DNA of 64,000 nucleotides from Anabaena sphaerica FACHB-251 (GCF_014696825.1 NZ_JACJQU010000005.1:248001-312000), one strand, 5' to 3'; positions 27,165-35,182 are shown, counted from the first letter of the stretch. The notes: generated from the letters alone by a model not told the origin. Made by a program: numbers and translations.

Positions 27165-27290
27165 AAGTGGGCGTTAAAAATTGTCGTTATGACAAGGGAA
27201 GAGGGAAGAGGGAACGGGGAACGGGGAAGAGGGTTTTGGTGAATTTACTTTTTGTTACATACTTCGGTTTTTTCCCGCCGACTTACTTAT
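27165..27290. repeat. Dispersed repeat (copy 2), shared with 9384-9480
   Basis: GGCGTTAAAAATTGTCGTTATGACAAGG, a purine-rich heptamer-like middle, and TTTACTTTTTGTTACATACTTCGGTTTTTT match the outer blocks at 9384-9480. The middle differs, built here from GGGAAGA/GGGAACG units. Confidence 0.6.
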
Positions 27291-27304
27291 AGCAATATAA
27301 TAAT

Positions 27305-27365
27305 ATCCCCAACTTCTTTTTTATCTCGTAAATAAATTATGAATTGATGTCAGAAGTTGGGGTTC
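27305..27365. repeat. Dispersed hairpin repeat, AT-shifted stem
   Basis: ATCCCCAACTTCT (27305-27317) pairs with AGAAGTTGGGGTT (27352-27364). Compared with 4161-4225, the G in CGACTT has become A and the opposite C has become T, so pairing is kept. Confidence 0.7.
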
Positions 27366-27420
27366 TGGGCTTTGCAAAGTGATGGGATATTTTTTATTTG
27401 GAATTCCCTTAGAGATATCA

Positions 27421-27720
27421 ATGTCAAAGTCTCAATACGTCTTTAATTTACAACGGGGTGGCGATGTTTGGAAGTGGGAGCAGGAGCAGGTTCAATTACA
27501 AAATGGATGGCAGCAACTGTGGGAGAAAGGGGTAAAGTTGTGGCCGTTGATTTAAATACTCGTTTTCTCTCCAGCGTCAAATCATTGAATGTTGAAGTTA
27601 TAGAAGCTTATATCCTAAATATTCCACTGGAACATCACTCTTTTGACTTTGTTCATGCACGTTAAGTTCTCATCCATATTAGAGGTTTATTTGCAGATGA
27701 CCTCAACACATGGGCTATTT
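27421..27720 (+). pseudogene. SAM-dependent methyltransferase remnant
   Basis: The start ATG at 27421 gives MSKSQYVFNLQRGG, then the frame fails. The continuation is in another frame from about 27468: EVGAGAGSITKWMA, VVAVDLNTRFL and HHSFDFVHAR, which are motifs I to IV of a class I methyltransferase, ending in TAA at 27663-27665. After that stop the same frame still reads VLIHIRGLFADDLNTW, as in intact homologues. So there is an internal deletion with a frameshift, a nonsense change and 3' loss. No function is expected. Confidence 0.8.
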
Positions 27721-27841
27721 AATACGCAACTGTAGGAGTTACAGCCCAAAAGCCAGCAGAATAAGATTTTGGATTTTCAAAGACCAAAATTCCCTAAAAA
27801 TGTCATCATAGTAAAGGTAAAAACACACTGGAGACAAGACC

Positions 27842-28438
27842 ACGGTTTACGCACGCCCTTTAGCCCGGTTAATTGAGCAACTGCAACGCCTTCCTGGAGT
27901 AGGACCTAAATCCGCTCAACGTCTAGCATTGCACATTTTGAAGCGTCCAGAAGCAGAAGTAGAAGCCTTAGCACAAGCACTGATTGACGCAAAAAAACAG
28001 ATAGGCTTGTGTCAAGTCTGCTATCACCTCTCATCTGAACCTGTATGTGAAATCTGCCGCAACCCCAACCGAGATAATCAAACTATCTGTGTAGTTGCAG
28101 ATTCTCGTGATGTGATTGCACTGGAAAAAACCCGCGAGTATAAAGGTAAGTATCACGTTTTAGGTGGAGTAATTTCCCCAATGGACGGTATTGGCCCGGA
28201 ACAGTTGACAGTTCAAGCTTTAGTACGCAGAGTCAGTCAACAAAAACCACAAGAAGTAATTATGGCAATTAGTCCCAGTGTAGAAGGGGAAACGACAACA
28301 TTATATATAGGGCAGCTACTGAAACCATTTACTAAAGTCACACGTATCGCCTTTGGATTACCTGTGGGTGGTGATTTAGAGTATGCTGATGAGGTGACAC
28401 TGGCTAGAGCTTTAGAAGGTCGTCGAGAATTAGATTAG
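27842..28438 (+). CDS. recR: Recombination protein RecR (apparent ACG start)
   Basis: RecR works with RecF and RecO to load RecA at gapped DNA. The frame from 27842 gives 198 residues, the normal length: [20 protein letters not shown] with the helix-hairpin-helix, the four-Cys zinc motif ([16 protein letters not shown]) and a Toprim domain ([31 protein letters not shown]). No ATG, GTG or TTG lies between the upstream in-frame stops and the conserved N-terminus. The codon where relatives have ATG (before VYxRP) is ACG, with GGAG at 27830-27833 at proper spacing. The next start, TTG at 27929, would remove the HhH motif. Confidence 0.88.
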   Translation, partial: TVYARPLARLIEQLQRLPGVGPKSAQRLALHILKRPEAEVEALAQALIDAKKQIGLCQVCYHLSSEPVCEICRNPNRDNQTICVVADSRDVIALEKTREYKGKYHVLGGVISPMDGIGPEQLTVQALVRRVSQQKPQEVIMAISPSVEGETTTLYIGQLLKPFTKVTRIAFGLPVGGDLEYADEVTLARALEGRRELD

Positions 28439-28451
28439 ATATCTGCAATTA

Positions 28452-29048
28452 CTAAGCCGAGCGTTTCTTTTGTTTTTGATTATACTGTTGTAAATGGTAC
28501 ATATGATTAAACAAATGCCAACAATATTCCTCTGGTAATCCACAGGTAATCGCACCCCGTAGCACAACGTTAAAGTACCAATCGTTAGGTGCAACTTCTT
28601 CTTTTAGCTTGTTCACTACTACATAAGTACGAACGTTTTTGTATATTTGGTTTTGGCAGTGAATGTCTACTATTTCATGACGATAAAGTCCTTGGGAAAC
28701 ACCTTCACGTTTATCTAAGTGTTCACTCAGTCGCCAAGGTAGCTGATAAAGGACACCTTTGACAATGGATTTACTATCATTCACCACATCTAAAACACCA
28801 CATTTACGATTAGGAGAATAAACATAAAATCCTAGTCGATATTCTTTTAATATTCCTGGTCCGATGACGTAAGGGTGGGTGTTTTCACCAAGCGATCGCT
28901 TTAAATCGACTGGACACATACACGAACCATAGGCAAAATAATAAAACGTCGGTTCTGTTGGTAGCGATTGTTGCAGTTGATACTCTACTTTGGCAGGATT
29001 TTGAGGTTGCACCCAACTGTGGTTTGTTTCTCCAGTTTTATTACTCAT
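28452..29048 (-). CDS. Gamma-glutamylcyclotransferase-fold protein
   Basis: A 198-residue protein of the GGCT/BtrG superfamily. The family's substrate loop is seen as FYYFAYGSCMCPVDLKR (about 36-52), followed by GPGILKEYRLGFYVYS, a VKGVLYQL strand, and a region HLDKREGVSQGLYRHEIVDI with the acidic residue expected in the active site. Such enzymes release 5-oxoproline from gamma-glutamyl compounds, but the exact substrate cannot be told. The N-terminal 30 residues are polar and variable. The gene is convergent with recR, with 13 bp between stops. Confidence 0.85.
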   Translation of the reverse strand: MSNKTGETNHSWVQPQNPAKVEYQLQQSLPTEPTFYYFAYGSCMCPVDLKRSLGENTHPYVIGPGILKEYRLGFYVYSPNRKCGVLDVVNDSKSIVKGVLYQLPWRLSEHLDKREGVSQGLYRHEIVDIHCQNQIYKNVRTYVVVNKLKEEVAPNDWYFNVVLRGAITCGLPEEYCWHLFNHMYHLQQYNQKQKKRSA

Positions 29049-29118
29049 CTATCGCTGGCAGTTTTGAATAAAAAATTAAAAATTTATTATACAACCCAAT
29101 ATCAAAATTTATCCTATC

Positions 29119-29151
29119 AGATCCCCAATTTCTTCAATAAATTAGGGATCT
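29119..29151. repeat. Dispersed hairpin repeat
   Basis: AGATCCC(C)AATTT and AAATTAGGGATCT pair around CTTCAAT. It lies between two minus-strand genes and may terminate the upstream one (29179-29781), though it also belongs to the dispersed hairpin family at 4161. Confidence 0.65.
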
Positions 29152-29178
29152 TATTGTTATCCCTCTCAACAAACAAAT

Positions 29179-29781
29179 TTATAATGATTGGGCGTTAGTT
29201 TTAATCTGATTCCAAGCGGAAACTACAGACTGTAATTTCTTTGGCAGTCCATCTTGAGAAATGTCGTTATACTGAAATGTCCCTTCTTGACTGGTGAGAG
29301 TATAGGTAATAAAATCAGCCGCCCCGCTAGGTGCTGGATAACTGAGATTTTTGAATTTAGCAATGTTCTTTTTATTCAACATCTTTTCAAATTGTGTTAC
29401 CTCTTGCAAAGAAACTCTGCGAACGCTACGTTCAGAATCATTAGCATCACCAATACGCACACGCATCAACAGCCCATCATTCATTAAAACTGTTTGATAG
29501 GTTGCCCCAGTAAAACCACCTGTGGAAATTTCCCGGAATACCATACCTTGATCTAAAGGTGGTGGTAATTCGTTTTCAGGAATTGCTACAGGTTGGATTT
29601 TGCTATTTTTAATGTTTCTATTTTGGGCATTGATGGAATTTGCAGAAGCAGCATTATTATTGATGATAGTTAAGCCGCTACTTATAGATAAAATGGCAGT
29701 TAACATCAAATAAGCTGCTATTTTCCTTGGATTGATATTGGTTTTTAAGGTAGAGAAGTTTTTCATATTCACCATAAACAA
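29179..29781 (-). CDS. Exported conserved hypothetical protein
   Basis: 200 residues from 29781; the inner Met at 29766 (MKNFSTLK) is an equally good start. A signal-like hydrophobic segment (AAYLMLTAILSISSGLTII) precedes an Ala/Asn-rich stretch, so the protein should be exported. The mature part contains PPPLDQGMVFREISTGGFTG, LMNDGLLMRVRIGD and VTQFEKMLNKKNIAKF, then ADFITYTLTSQEGTFQYND. It resembles a small beta-rich cyanobacterial periplasmic family; I know no function. It is probably monocistronic. Confidence 0.72.
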   Translation of the reverse strand: MFMVNMKNFSTLKTNINPRKIAAYLMLTAILSISSGLTIINNNAASANSINAQNRNIKNSKIQPVAIPENELPPPLDQGMVFREISTGGFTGATYQTVLMNDGLLMRVRIGDANDSERSVRRVSLQEVTQFEKMLNKKNIAKFKNLSYPAPSGAADFITYTLTSQEGTFQYNDISQDGLPKKLQSVVSAWNQIKTNAQSL

Positions 29782-29857
29782 ATTACTGCTTGAAGGTATG
29801 TTCAGAAATCATTGGTTACTATTGCCATACAACAAATAAATAACCATTACGGAATTG

Positions 29858-29890
29858 AGATACCCGACTTCTTGAAAAAGTAGGGTATCT
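29858..29890. repeat. Dispersed hairpin repeat
   Basis: AGATACCC and GGGTATCT enclose GACTTCTTGAAAAAGTA. The outer stem has T-A pairs where the 4161 copy has C-G, again matched on both sides. It lies in the 231-bp gap between two minus-strand genes. Confidence 0.7.
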
Positions 29891-30012
29891 GGTTGCTTGA
29901 GTATACTCAAGGTAGACGCTAAAGTTTTAGAGATTGTTGCCTGGTTGCCAAAATTTTCCAAAACTCAGCACTACCTAATATCTCAGCTACTCAACTACTT
30001 ATCAAAGCTTAC

Positions 30013-31113
30013 TTACCCCAATTTCTCAATTTGAGTCTTCATCAGCTTCTGCACACTTACCAAAGCTCGATTTAATTCATAATTCCGTATTTGTGAATTC
30101 TGTAAATAAGCCTGTTGTTCTTCTTCAATCATTTTCACATCTTGAATCACCAAACCATCAAGTAATTTCTGCGCTGCACCAAATAAGCTATCTTTGATAA
30201 AACGGCGAAACCATACAGGTAATTTGTGTAATCTCCAAAAGGCATTGAGTGAGGTAAAGTGAATTAAATAGGCTTTTGTTTCTGTCTCATTCACGGGACA
30301 CAATAAACAGTAAATTTTAAAATCATTACCCAAGGTAGATACCCAATGGGGATAAACATAACTTACATCTAAAGGTTCAGGATGTAAGCGTCGCAAAGCC
30401 GGAAAAAATAACTGGGATATAGACCAAATTTTATCTATTTTATAATAACTTTGGGCTGTATAATGGGCATGAACACTATTTTCGTCTTCGTCAATATTTT
30501 GTAGTGAGGCTTCAGCCCAAGCTTGCAGATCTTGATGTAAATGTCCGTGATACATATCCATCAGGTTTTCAATTAAATAAGAATAATGAGCTTGAGTATT
30601 AATGACGGAAACTGTGGCAATATAATTTAAATGTTCCCATTCGGGTAAACCCAATGGTTCTATGTTTGGTTCTACATCTGCGGGAAATAACCAAATAAAA
30701 CCGTCTTGTTCTTTAACTGGATAATGGTGAATTTTACAAGTTGGCAATTTTTGATTAGCTGCTAAATAGGGAACCGCTGCACATTCACCTTCACTATTGA
30801 AGCGCCAACCATGATAAGCACATTCTAATTCATTGTTTATCACTTGCCCATGACTAAGTTTAACTTGACGGTGGGGACAACGATCTTCTAAAGCGTGAAC
30901 TTTTCCGGTACTATCTCTGTAGAGTGCGATCGCTTTTTTCCAAATCGTTACAGACAAAGGCTTATTTATAACCTCGCTAGTCCGTGCAACCACATACCAA
31001 TGATTAGGATTTATTCCCAATCTGCGGACACCAGTTTGTAGAGTAGGAGAGATGGGGGAGGTAGATTCAGGTATGATTTGCTGCATAATATGTGAAGATT
31101 TAGGTATATTCAA
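30013..31113 (-). CDS. Rieske-type non-haem iron oxygenase (PAO/CAO-like)
   Basis: A 366-residue alpha-subunit-like oxygenase. The Rieske [2Fe-2S] ligands are C-x-H in CPHRQVKLSHG and C-x2-H in CAYHGWRF. The mononuclear iron site shows NLMDMYHGHLHQD with two His. C-terminal residues are helical without a membrane anchor. The closest described groups are pheophorbide a oxygenase, Tic55 or vanillate O-demethylase-like enzymes; the substrate is unknown. A reductase is not adjacent. Residues about 16-24 (STSPISPTL) come from GATGGGGGA-type repeat sequence near the N-terminus. Confidence 0.88.
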   Translation of the reverse strand: MNIPKSSHIMQQIIPESTSPISPTLQTGVRRLGINPNHWYVVARTSEVINKPLSVTIWKKAIALYRDSTGKVHALEDRCPHRQVKLSHGQVINNELECAYHGWRFNSEGECAAVPYLAANQKLPTCKIHHYPVKEQDGFIWLFPADVEPNIEPLGLPEWEHLNYIATVSVINTQAHYSYLIENLMDMYHGHLHQDLQAWAEASLQNIDEDENSVHAHYTAQSYYKIDKIWSISQLFFPALRRLHPEPLDVSYVYPHWVSTLGNDFKIYCLLCPVNETETKAYLIHFTSLNAFWRLHKLPVWFRRFIKDSLFGAAQKLLDGLVIQDVKMIEEEQQAYLQNSQIRNYELNRALVSVQKLMKTQIEKLG

Positions 31114-31176
31114 AGATATAATATAAGAATTATTAAAAGTAATGCTTTTTACTTTTATTTAACCTCGAACAACAAT

Positions 31177-31206
31177 ATCCTCGACTTCCCTAAGAAGTCC
31201 GGGTTC
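31177..31206. repeat. Dispersed hairpin repeat, degenerate
   Basis: ATCCTCGACTTC and AGAAGTCCGGGTT pair imperfectly around CCTA. It is the most decayed of the five copies and lies between divergent genes. Confidence 0.5.
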
Positions 31207-31292
31207 TAAGCTTCTGACTCAAGCCAATTTGGGCTACAAACGATAAAGTAGTTGTAGATTAAAGCAGTAACTATATTGAGGAATAAGTCTGT

Positions 31293-31772
31293 ATGACAAG
31301 CTACCAAGAAACCCTAACTCCCAATGAATTGGTTGATGAACTCATTTCCGAAACATCAAGCCCCAACCATATAGAAGTAATTGAAAACGTTATCAGTACG
31401 CTAGAACAAGATAACAGCGCAATGGTTAGCCACACCCCAGGGGGCGCTTATCTGTGGAAGTTTAAATATGGCAGTGTGGAAGTATTCGTACAACTCACAG
31501 GTTCTACTGATGAAGATACTATCACGGTTTGGTCTGTGGTGCTGAAGTTACCCGCCAAAAATGAACCCAAATTAATGCGTCATCTGTTAGAGTTGAACTG
31601 CACCAGTACCTTTGAAGCTCGTTTTGGCATTAGTGAAAATCAGGTTGTTGTCATTTCCTCACGCACTTTAGCAGAGTTGTCACCAGGGGAAATTTCCCGC
31701 ATAATTACCATTGTTGCTACCATCGCTGATGATAATGATGAAGCTTTGGTAGAGGAGTTTGGTGCAGCATAG
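31293..31772 (+). CDS. YbjN-domain protein
   Basis: A 159-residue soluble protein with the YbjN/type III chaperone-like fold: EVIENVISTLEQDNSAMV, WKFKYGSVEVFVQLTG, VVLKLPAKNEPKLMRHLLEL, STFEARFGISENQVVVISSR and a final helix. Its acidic, compact shape fits a small chaperone or regulator; the biochemical role is unknown. The lipoate ligase-like gene follows within about 40 bp on the same strand, joined by a TTTTGGA repeat, so co-transcription is plausible. Confidence 0.82.
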   Translation: MTSYQETLTPNELVDELISETSSPNHIEVIENVISTLEQDNSAMVSHTPGGAYLWKFKYGSVEVFVQLTGSTDEDTITVWSVVLKLPAKNEPKLMRHLLELNCTSTFEARFGISENQVVVISSRTLAELSPGEISRIITIVATIADDNDEALVEEFGAA

Positions 31773-31808
31773 GCAATTTTGGATTTTGGATTTTGGATTT
31801 TAGATTTT

Positions 31809-32531
31809 GTGGTAAAACAGGTTTGGCGACTAATTCCTTGTTTAGCAGCTGCTGGTAATGTCCAAATGGCAGTTGATAGATGGTTGCTGGAACAGCACGA
31901 GTCAGGAAAGCATCCTCCCACCCTGCGGTTTTATACTTGGTCGCCTCCTGCCATTTCTCTGGGTTATCATCAAAAACGATATCCTGAATATTGGCCAAAT
32001 TTAACTTGGCATGATGATAAACTTGATTTGGTACGTCGTCCTAGCGGTGGAAGGGCAGTTTTACATCAAGGTGATTTAACTTATGCTGTCATAACTTCAG
32101 GAATAACGGGAAGTCGTTTACAGGTGTATGCAAAGATTTGTGAGTTTTTGATTCAAGGCTGGCGATCGCTCGGTGTAGACTTAAACTACGGTCAAGCTGG
32201 CCGGGGTTATATCCACAATCCTAACTGTTTTGGCACGGCCACAGGTGCAGATTTAATTTTAGCAGATGGTAGTAAATTAATTGGTAGCGCCCAACTGCGA
32301 AAAGGCGAAGCAATCCTACAACATGGTTCTATGATTTTACACCCAGATGTAGATTTATTTAAACAGGTTTTCGGGAAAGATGCTTTTACTCCCGTCAAAC
32401 TACCAGAAAATTTAAACCAACAAACAATCATCAATGCTTTAGTGGTTGCGGCCTGTGAATGTTTTAATATGCAGGTAGAAGTTAGTCCACTTACAGAAAA
32501 TGAATGGTTAGAAATTTTCAACAACTGCTAA
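31809..32531 (+). CDS. Lipoate/octanoate-protein ligase family (BPL/LplA fold)
   Basis: I place the start at the GTG at 31809 (VVKQVWRLIPC). The upstream TTG-started residues MDFGFWILDF are translation of a TTTTGGA repeat. The 240-residue protein carries the lipoyltransferase core: LAAAGNVQMAVDRWLLEQ, RFYTWSPPAISLGYHQK, the substrate loop LVRRPSGGRAVLHQGDLTYA and the lysine in GSKLIGSAQLRKGEAILQHG. It attaches lipoate or octanoate to E2 or GcvH domains, or acts as an amidotransferase. A SRPBCC gene follows at 24 bp. Confidence 0.88.
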   Translation: MVKQVWRLIPCLAAAGNVQMAVDRWLLEQHESGKHPPTLRFYTWSPPAISLGYHQKRYPEYWPNLTWHDDKLDLVRRPSGGRAVLHQGDLTYAVITSGITGSRLQVYAKICEFLIQGWRSLGVDLNYGQAGRGYIHNPNCFGTATGADLILADGSKLIGSAQLRKGEAILQHGSMILHPDVDLFKQVFGKDAFTPVKLPENLNQQTIINALVVAACECFNMQVEVSPLTENEWLEIFNNC

Positions 32532-32555
32532 CTAGCCATAATTAAATCACTGATT

Positions 32556-33029
32556 ATGCAAATCCAAACTACCGCCCAAATTATCATCAATGGTAAAATA
32601 GAGGATGTATTTGATTCCTCAATTGAGTCTCAAAATTTACCCAAATTTTTCACTGGTTATAAATCTATACCTGCAATTATTCATGCGAAAACTACAGATG
32701 GTTTGCCTCTCCATCAAGGTAGCATGAGAATTGTTAAAAATAGCGATAGTTCAGAAATAGAAGAAATTATTATCAATCTACAACGTCCCACAATTCAAGA
32801 ATACGAATTAATGCGGGGTTTTCAGCCACCCTTTTCTTGGTTAGTCAGTTCCGCTTCGGGAAAGTGGTTATACTCAAACGTAAATTCAGAAACACAAATC
32901 ATCTGGCAGTTTGAATTTAAAATGAAAAATTATTTGGCATATTTATTTTTCAACGTAGCCATAAAGAAGATGTTTCAACAAGCCCAAATGATTTGCTTAG
33001 AAAACCTCAAAGCCTTTGTTGAACAATGA
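32556..33029 (+). CDS. SRPBCC (START/Bet v1-like) family protein
   Basis: A 157-residue protein with the layout of the helix-grip fold: a first strand IQTTAQIIINGKIEDVFD, SIESQNLPKFFTGY, a central set of strands (EIEEIIINLQRPTIQEYEL), and a long C-terminal helix FFNVAIKKMFQQAQMICLEN. Such proteins bind hydrophobic ligands in a deep cavity. The ligand is unknown. It is the last gene of a possible three-gene unit with YbjN and the lipoate ligase-like gene. Confidence 0.72.
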   Translation: MQIQTTAQIIINGKIEDVFDSSIESQNLPKFFTGYKSIPAIIHAKTTDGLPLHQGSMRIVKNSDSSEIEEIIINLQRPTIQEYELMRGFQPPFSWLVSSASGKWLYSNVNSETQIIWQFEFKMKNYLAYLFFNVAIKKMFQQAQMICLENLKAFVEQ

Positions 33030-33055
33030 AATGCGTAATATCGGAAAACCTATGC

Positions 33056-33126
33056 AAGCAAAAAGCGCCTGGGAGTGTTACCGTGTTTCCACCCCAAACG
33101 CTTTTTGAACTTTGCTCCTCACACAC
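33056..33126 (-). ncRNA. Yfr2-like small RNA, copy A
   Basis: Read on the minus strand, a leader GTGTGAGGAGCAA is followed by AAAAAGCG and CGCTTTTT arms that enclose an inner stem (GGGGTG/CACTCCC). The exposed loop is GGAAACACGGTAACA, and the RNA ends in a T-rich tract. GGAAACA in a loop is the hallmark I recall for the cyanobacterial Yfr2 (Cyano-1) RNA family. A sigma70-type promoter lies at 33133-33161. The ends are estimates. A second copy lies at 33211. Confidence 0.72.
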
Positions 33127-33132
33127 AAATAG

Positions 33133-33161
33133 ACTATATCACTGGTTCAATTAAATAGCAA
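33133..33161 (-). promoter_or_regulatory. Promoter of small RNA copy A
   Basis: On the minus strand, TTGCTA (33161-33156), 17 bp, then TATAGT (33138-33133). The same arrangement precedes copy B, with sequence between the hexamers partly conserved (TGAxxxAGTGA). Confidence 0.7.
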
Positions 33162-33210
33162 GTGTTTTCCTTAAATCTTATATTAGTAATTTAAATACGT
33201 CATTTGTTGC

Positions 33211-33286
33211 CAAAATAAAAAGCGCCTGGGAGTGTTACCGTGTTTCCACCCCAAACGCTTCTTATATTCAACATTGCTCCTCACAC
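33211..33286 (-). ncRNA. Yfr2-like small RNA, copy B
   Basis: This is the same core as copy A (GTTTGGGGTGGAAACACGGT, then AACACTCCCAGGCGC), with an unbroken 34-bp identical block. It is preceded by GTGTGAGGAGCAA and followed on the minus strand by CTTTTTATTTT as terminator. The spacer after the leader differs from copy A. Conservation of promoter, leader and core with drift between them supports a functional duplicated RNA rather than a chance repeat. Confidence 0.72.
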
Positions 33287-33292
33287 AAAACA

Positions 33293-33321
33293 ACCATATC
33301 ACTCAAGTTAGAAAATGGCAA
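33293..33321 (-). promoter_or_regulatory. Promoter of small RNA copy B
   Basis: On the minus strand, TTGCCA (33321-33316), 17 bp, then TATGGT (33298-33293), five and four of six matches to the sigma70 consensus respectively. It lies between the purH stop and the RNA. Confidence 0.7.
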
Positions 33322-33389
33322 GTATATTGCATGATAATTTAAGAATGTGTTTTAGAACCCTGAATGATCTAACAAGTGGGGGATATTCT

Positions 33390-34925
33390 TTAATGTAAGA
33401 AATGCCGCACACCAGTTACAACCATTAATAAACCCAGTTCATCAGCGGCTTTGATAGAGTCTTTATCCCGCAGACTTCCCCCTGGTTGGACAATAGCAGT
33501 AATTCCCGCTGCGGCTGCGGTTCTGACGGTATCATCAAAGGGGAAGAAACCATCACTAGCTAAAACTGCACCTTGAGCTTTTTCTCCTGCTTGTTCTACA
33601 GCTATTTTCGTAGAACCAACGCGGTTCATTTGTCCAGCACCGACACCTAAAGTCGTCCTATCTTTGCTGATGACAATAGCATTAGATTTAACGTGTTTAC
33701 AAACTTTCCAAGCAAACAATAATTCTGCTAACTCGCTGGGGGTGGGTTGACGTTCGGTGACAACTTGCCATTTAGCTGTATCTGCAATGATATCATCCGC
33801 AGTTTGCACTAAGAAACCACCAGCGACCGCTCTCACCGTTTCTTTTGGTCCAGTCAGCAAATCTGGTAAAATCAAAACTCTGACATTACCTTTCTTAGTT
33901 AAAATTGCTTGCGCTTCTTCATCACAACCAGGTGCAACCACGCATTCTAAAAAGGTCTTCGTTAATTCTGTCGCTGTGACTGCATCAATAGCCCGGTTTA
34001 AAGCTACAATACCACCGAAAGCCGAGGTAGAATCAGCATTGAAGGCTTTTTGATAAGCGTCGAAAATTGTTTCCGCTTCCGCAGTTCCACAGGGGTTGGT
34101 ATGTTTAATAATTGTCGCTGCGGGAGTTGCGGTAAATTCAGCAATGATACGCCGTGCAGCTTCTAAATCTACCAAATTATTATAGCTGAGTTCCTTACCT
34201 TGCAGTTTTGTTGCTGCTGCCCAACCTGTAGGTTTAGTTCCCGTTTGATACCAAGCTGCGGGTTGATGGGGGTTTTCTCCATAACGCAAAGATTGAATTT
34301 GTGTACCGGAAACAGTGTAGGTTTCTGGTAAACCTTCGCTTTGTGTACCAGCGAGATAAGCTGCAATGGCGTTATCATAACTTGCAGTGTGTAAAAATCC
34401 TTTTAAAGCGCATTTTTGGCGAAACTCCAAAGAAGCTGACCCATTTTGCCGTAATTCTTGCAAATACTCATCATACTGATCAGGATTACATAATACAGTC
34501 AGATGGGCAAAGTTTTTTGATGAAGCGCGTAACATTGCAGGGCCACCAATATCAATTTGTTCTACTGCGTCTGCTAAGGTGACACCGGTTTTAGCAATGG
34601 TTTCCTCAAAAGGATAAAGGTTAACTACGACTAAATCAATAGGACGAATTTGGTTATTTTCCAAATCTGTGACATCTTGGGCAACGTCGCGCCGTGCTAA
34701 AATACCGCCATGTATGCGGGGATGGAGAGTTTTCACCCGACCGCCTAAAATTTCTGGTGAGCCTGTATAATCTGAAACCTTTGTAACAGGGATTCCCGCA
34801 TCTTTCAGGGTTTTGGCTGTTCCCCCACTGCTGATAATATCAAAGCCAAATTCTTCAACCAAGCTGCGGGCTAGGTCAATTATACCAGTTTTGTTAGATA
34901 CACTCAGCAATGCTAGACGCGTCAT
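33390..34925 (-). CDS. purH: Bifunctional AICAR transformylase / IMP cyclohydrolase
   Basis: A 511-residue enzyme performing the last two steps of purine synthesis, AICAR to FAICAR to IMP. The N-terminal IMP cyclohydrolase domain begins LALLSVSNKTGIIDLARSLV with IISSGGTAKTL and GRVKTLHPRIHGGIL. The C-terminal transformylase domain carries SLRYGENPHQPAAWY, ATIIKHTNPCGTA (the Lys-His pair of the active site) and SDGFFPFDD, ending VRHFLH. Length is normal. It appears monocistronic; the two small RNA genes lie just downstream on the same strand but have their own promoters. Confidence 0.98.
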   Translation of the reverse strand: MTRLALLSVSNKTGIIDLARSLVEEFGFDIISSGGTAKTLKDAGIPVTKVSDYTGSPEILGGRVKTLHPRIHGGILARRDVAQDVTDLENNQIRPIDLVVVNLYPFEETIAKTGVTLADAVEQIDIGGPAMLRASSKNFAHLTVLCNPDQYDEYLQELRQNGSASLEFRQKCALKGFLHTASYDNAIAAYLAGTQSEGLPETYTVSGTQIQSLRYGENPHQPAAWYQTGTKPTGWAAATKLQGKELSYNNLVDLEAARRIIAEFTATPAATIIKHTNPCGTAEAETIFDAYQKAFNADSTSAFGGIVALNRAIDAVTATELTKTFLECVVAPGCDEEAQAILTKKGNVRVLILPDLLTGPKETVRAVAGGFLVQTADDIIADTAKWQVVTERQPTPSELAELLFAWKVCKHVKSNAIVISKDRTTLGVGAGQMNRVGSTKIAVEQAGEKAQGAVLASDGFFPFDDTVRTAAAAGITAIVQPGGSLRDKDSIKAADELGLLMVVTGVRHFLH

Positions 34926-35026
34926 AGTTCCCCTGTTGCTTTTCGACTACAAGTTTGCAAATAGATGATTATTTTACATCATGTTGGTTTGTACAGTTAT
35001 CAGTTATAAGTTTAGCAATCTTCAAA

Positions 35027-35076
35027 GCCAGGGAATAAATTCCCTGTCTCAAAGTTAAAGTCGGTTAAAACCGACT
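35027..35076. repeat. Double-hairpin repeat, copy 1 (inverted)
   Basis: CAGGGAATAAATTCCCTG, a linker TCTCAAAGTTA, then AGTCGGTTAAAACCGACT. Its reverse complement has the same order as copies 2 and 3: an 18-bp palindrome, a TTA(G/A)CT linker and a second palindrome. Confidence 0.82.
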
Positions 35077-35182
35077 ATGTTACTTTTATTTTTCTATTCA
35101 GGACTTACGGATAATTCATGAATTACCACTACCTAAGAATAAATTTTGATTTTATTTTGTGATTTTATTTTCAGTTAACGAG

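Noticed and set aside
28968-29198. 76-codon plus-strand frame opposite the gamma-glutamylcyclotransferase N-terminus
   Set aside because: Antisense overlap, no conserved features, and it runs into the hairpin repeat at 29119.
33107-33125. Plus-strand GCTCCTCACAC read as a Yfr1 small RNA motif
   Set aside because: It resembles the Yfr1 element ACUCCUCACAC, but both copies have conserved promoters and U-tracts on the minus strand, which fits the GGAAACA-loop RNA better.
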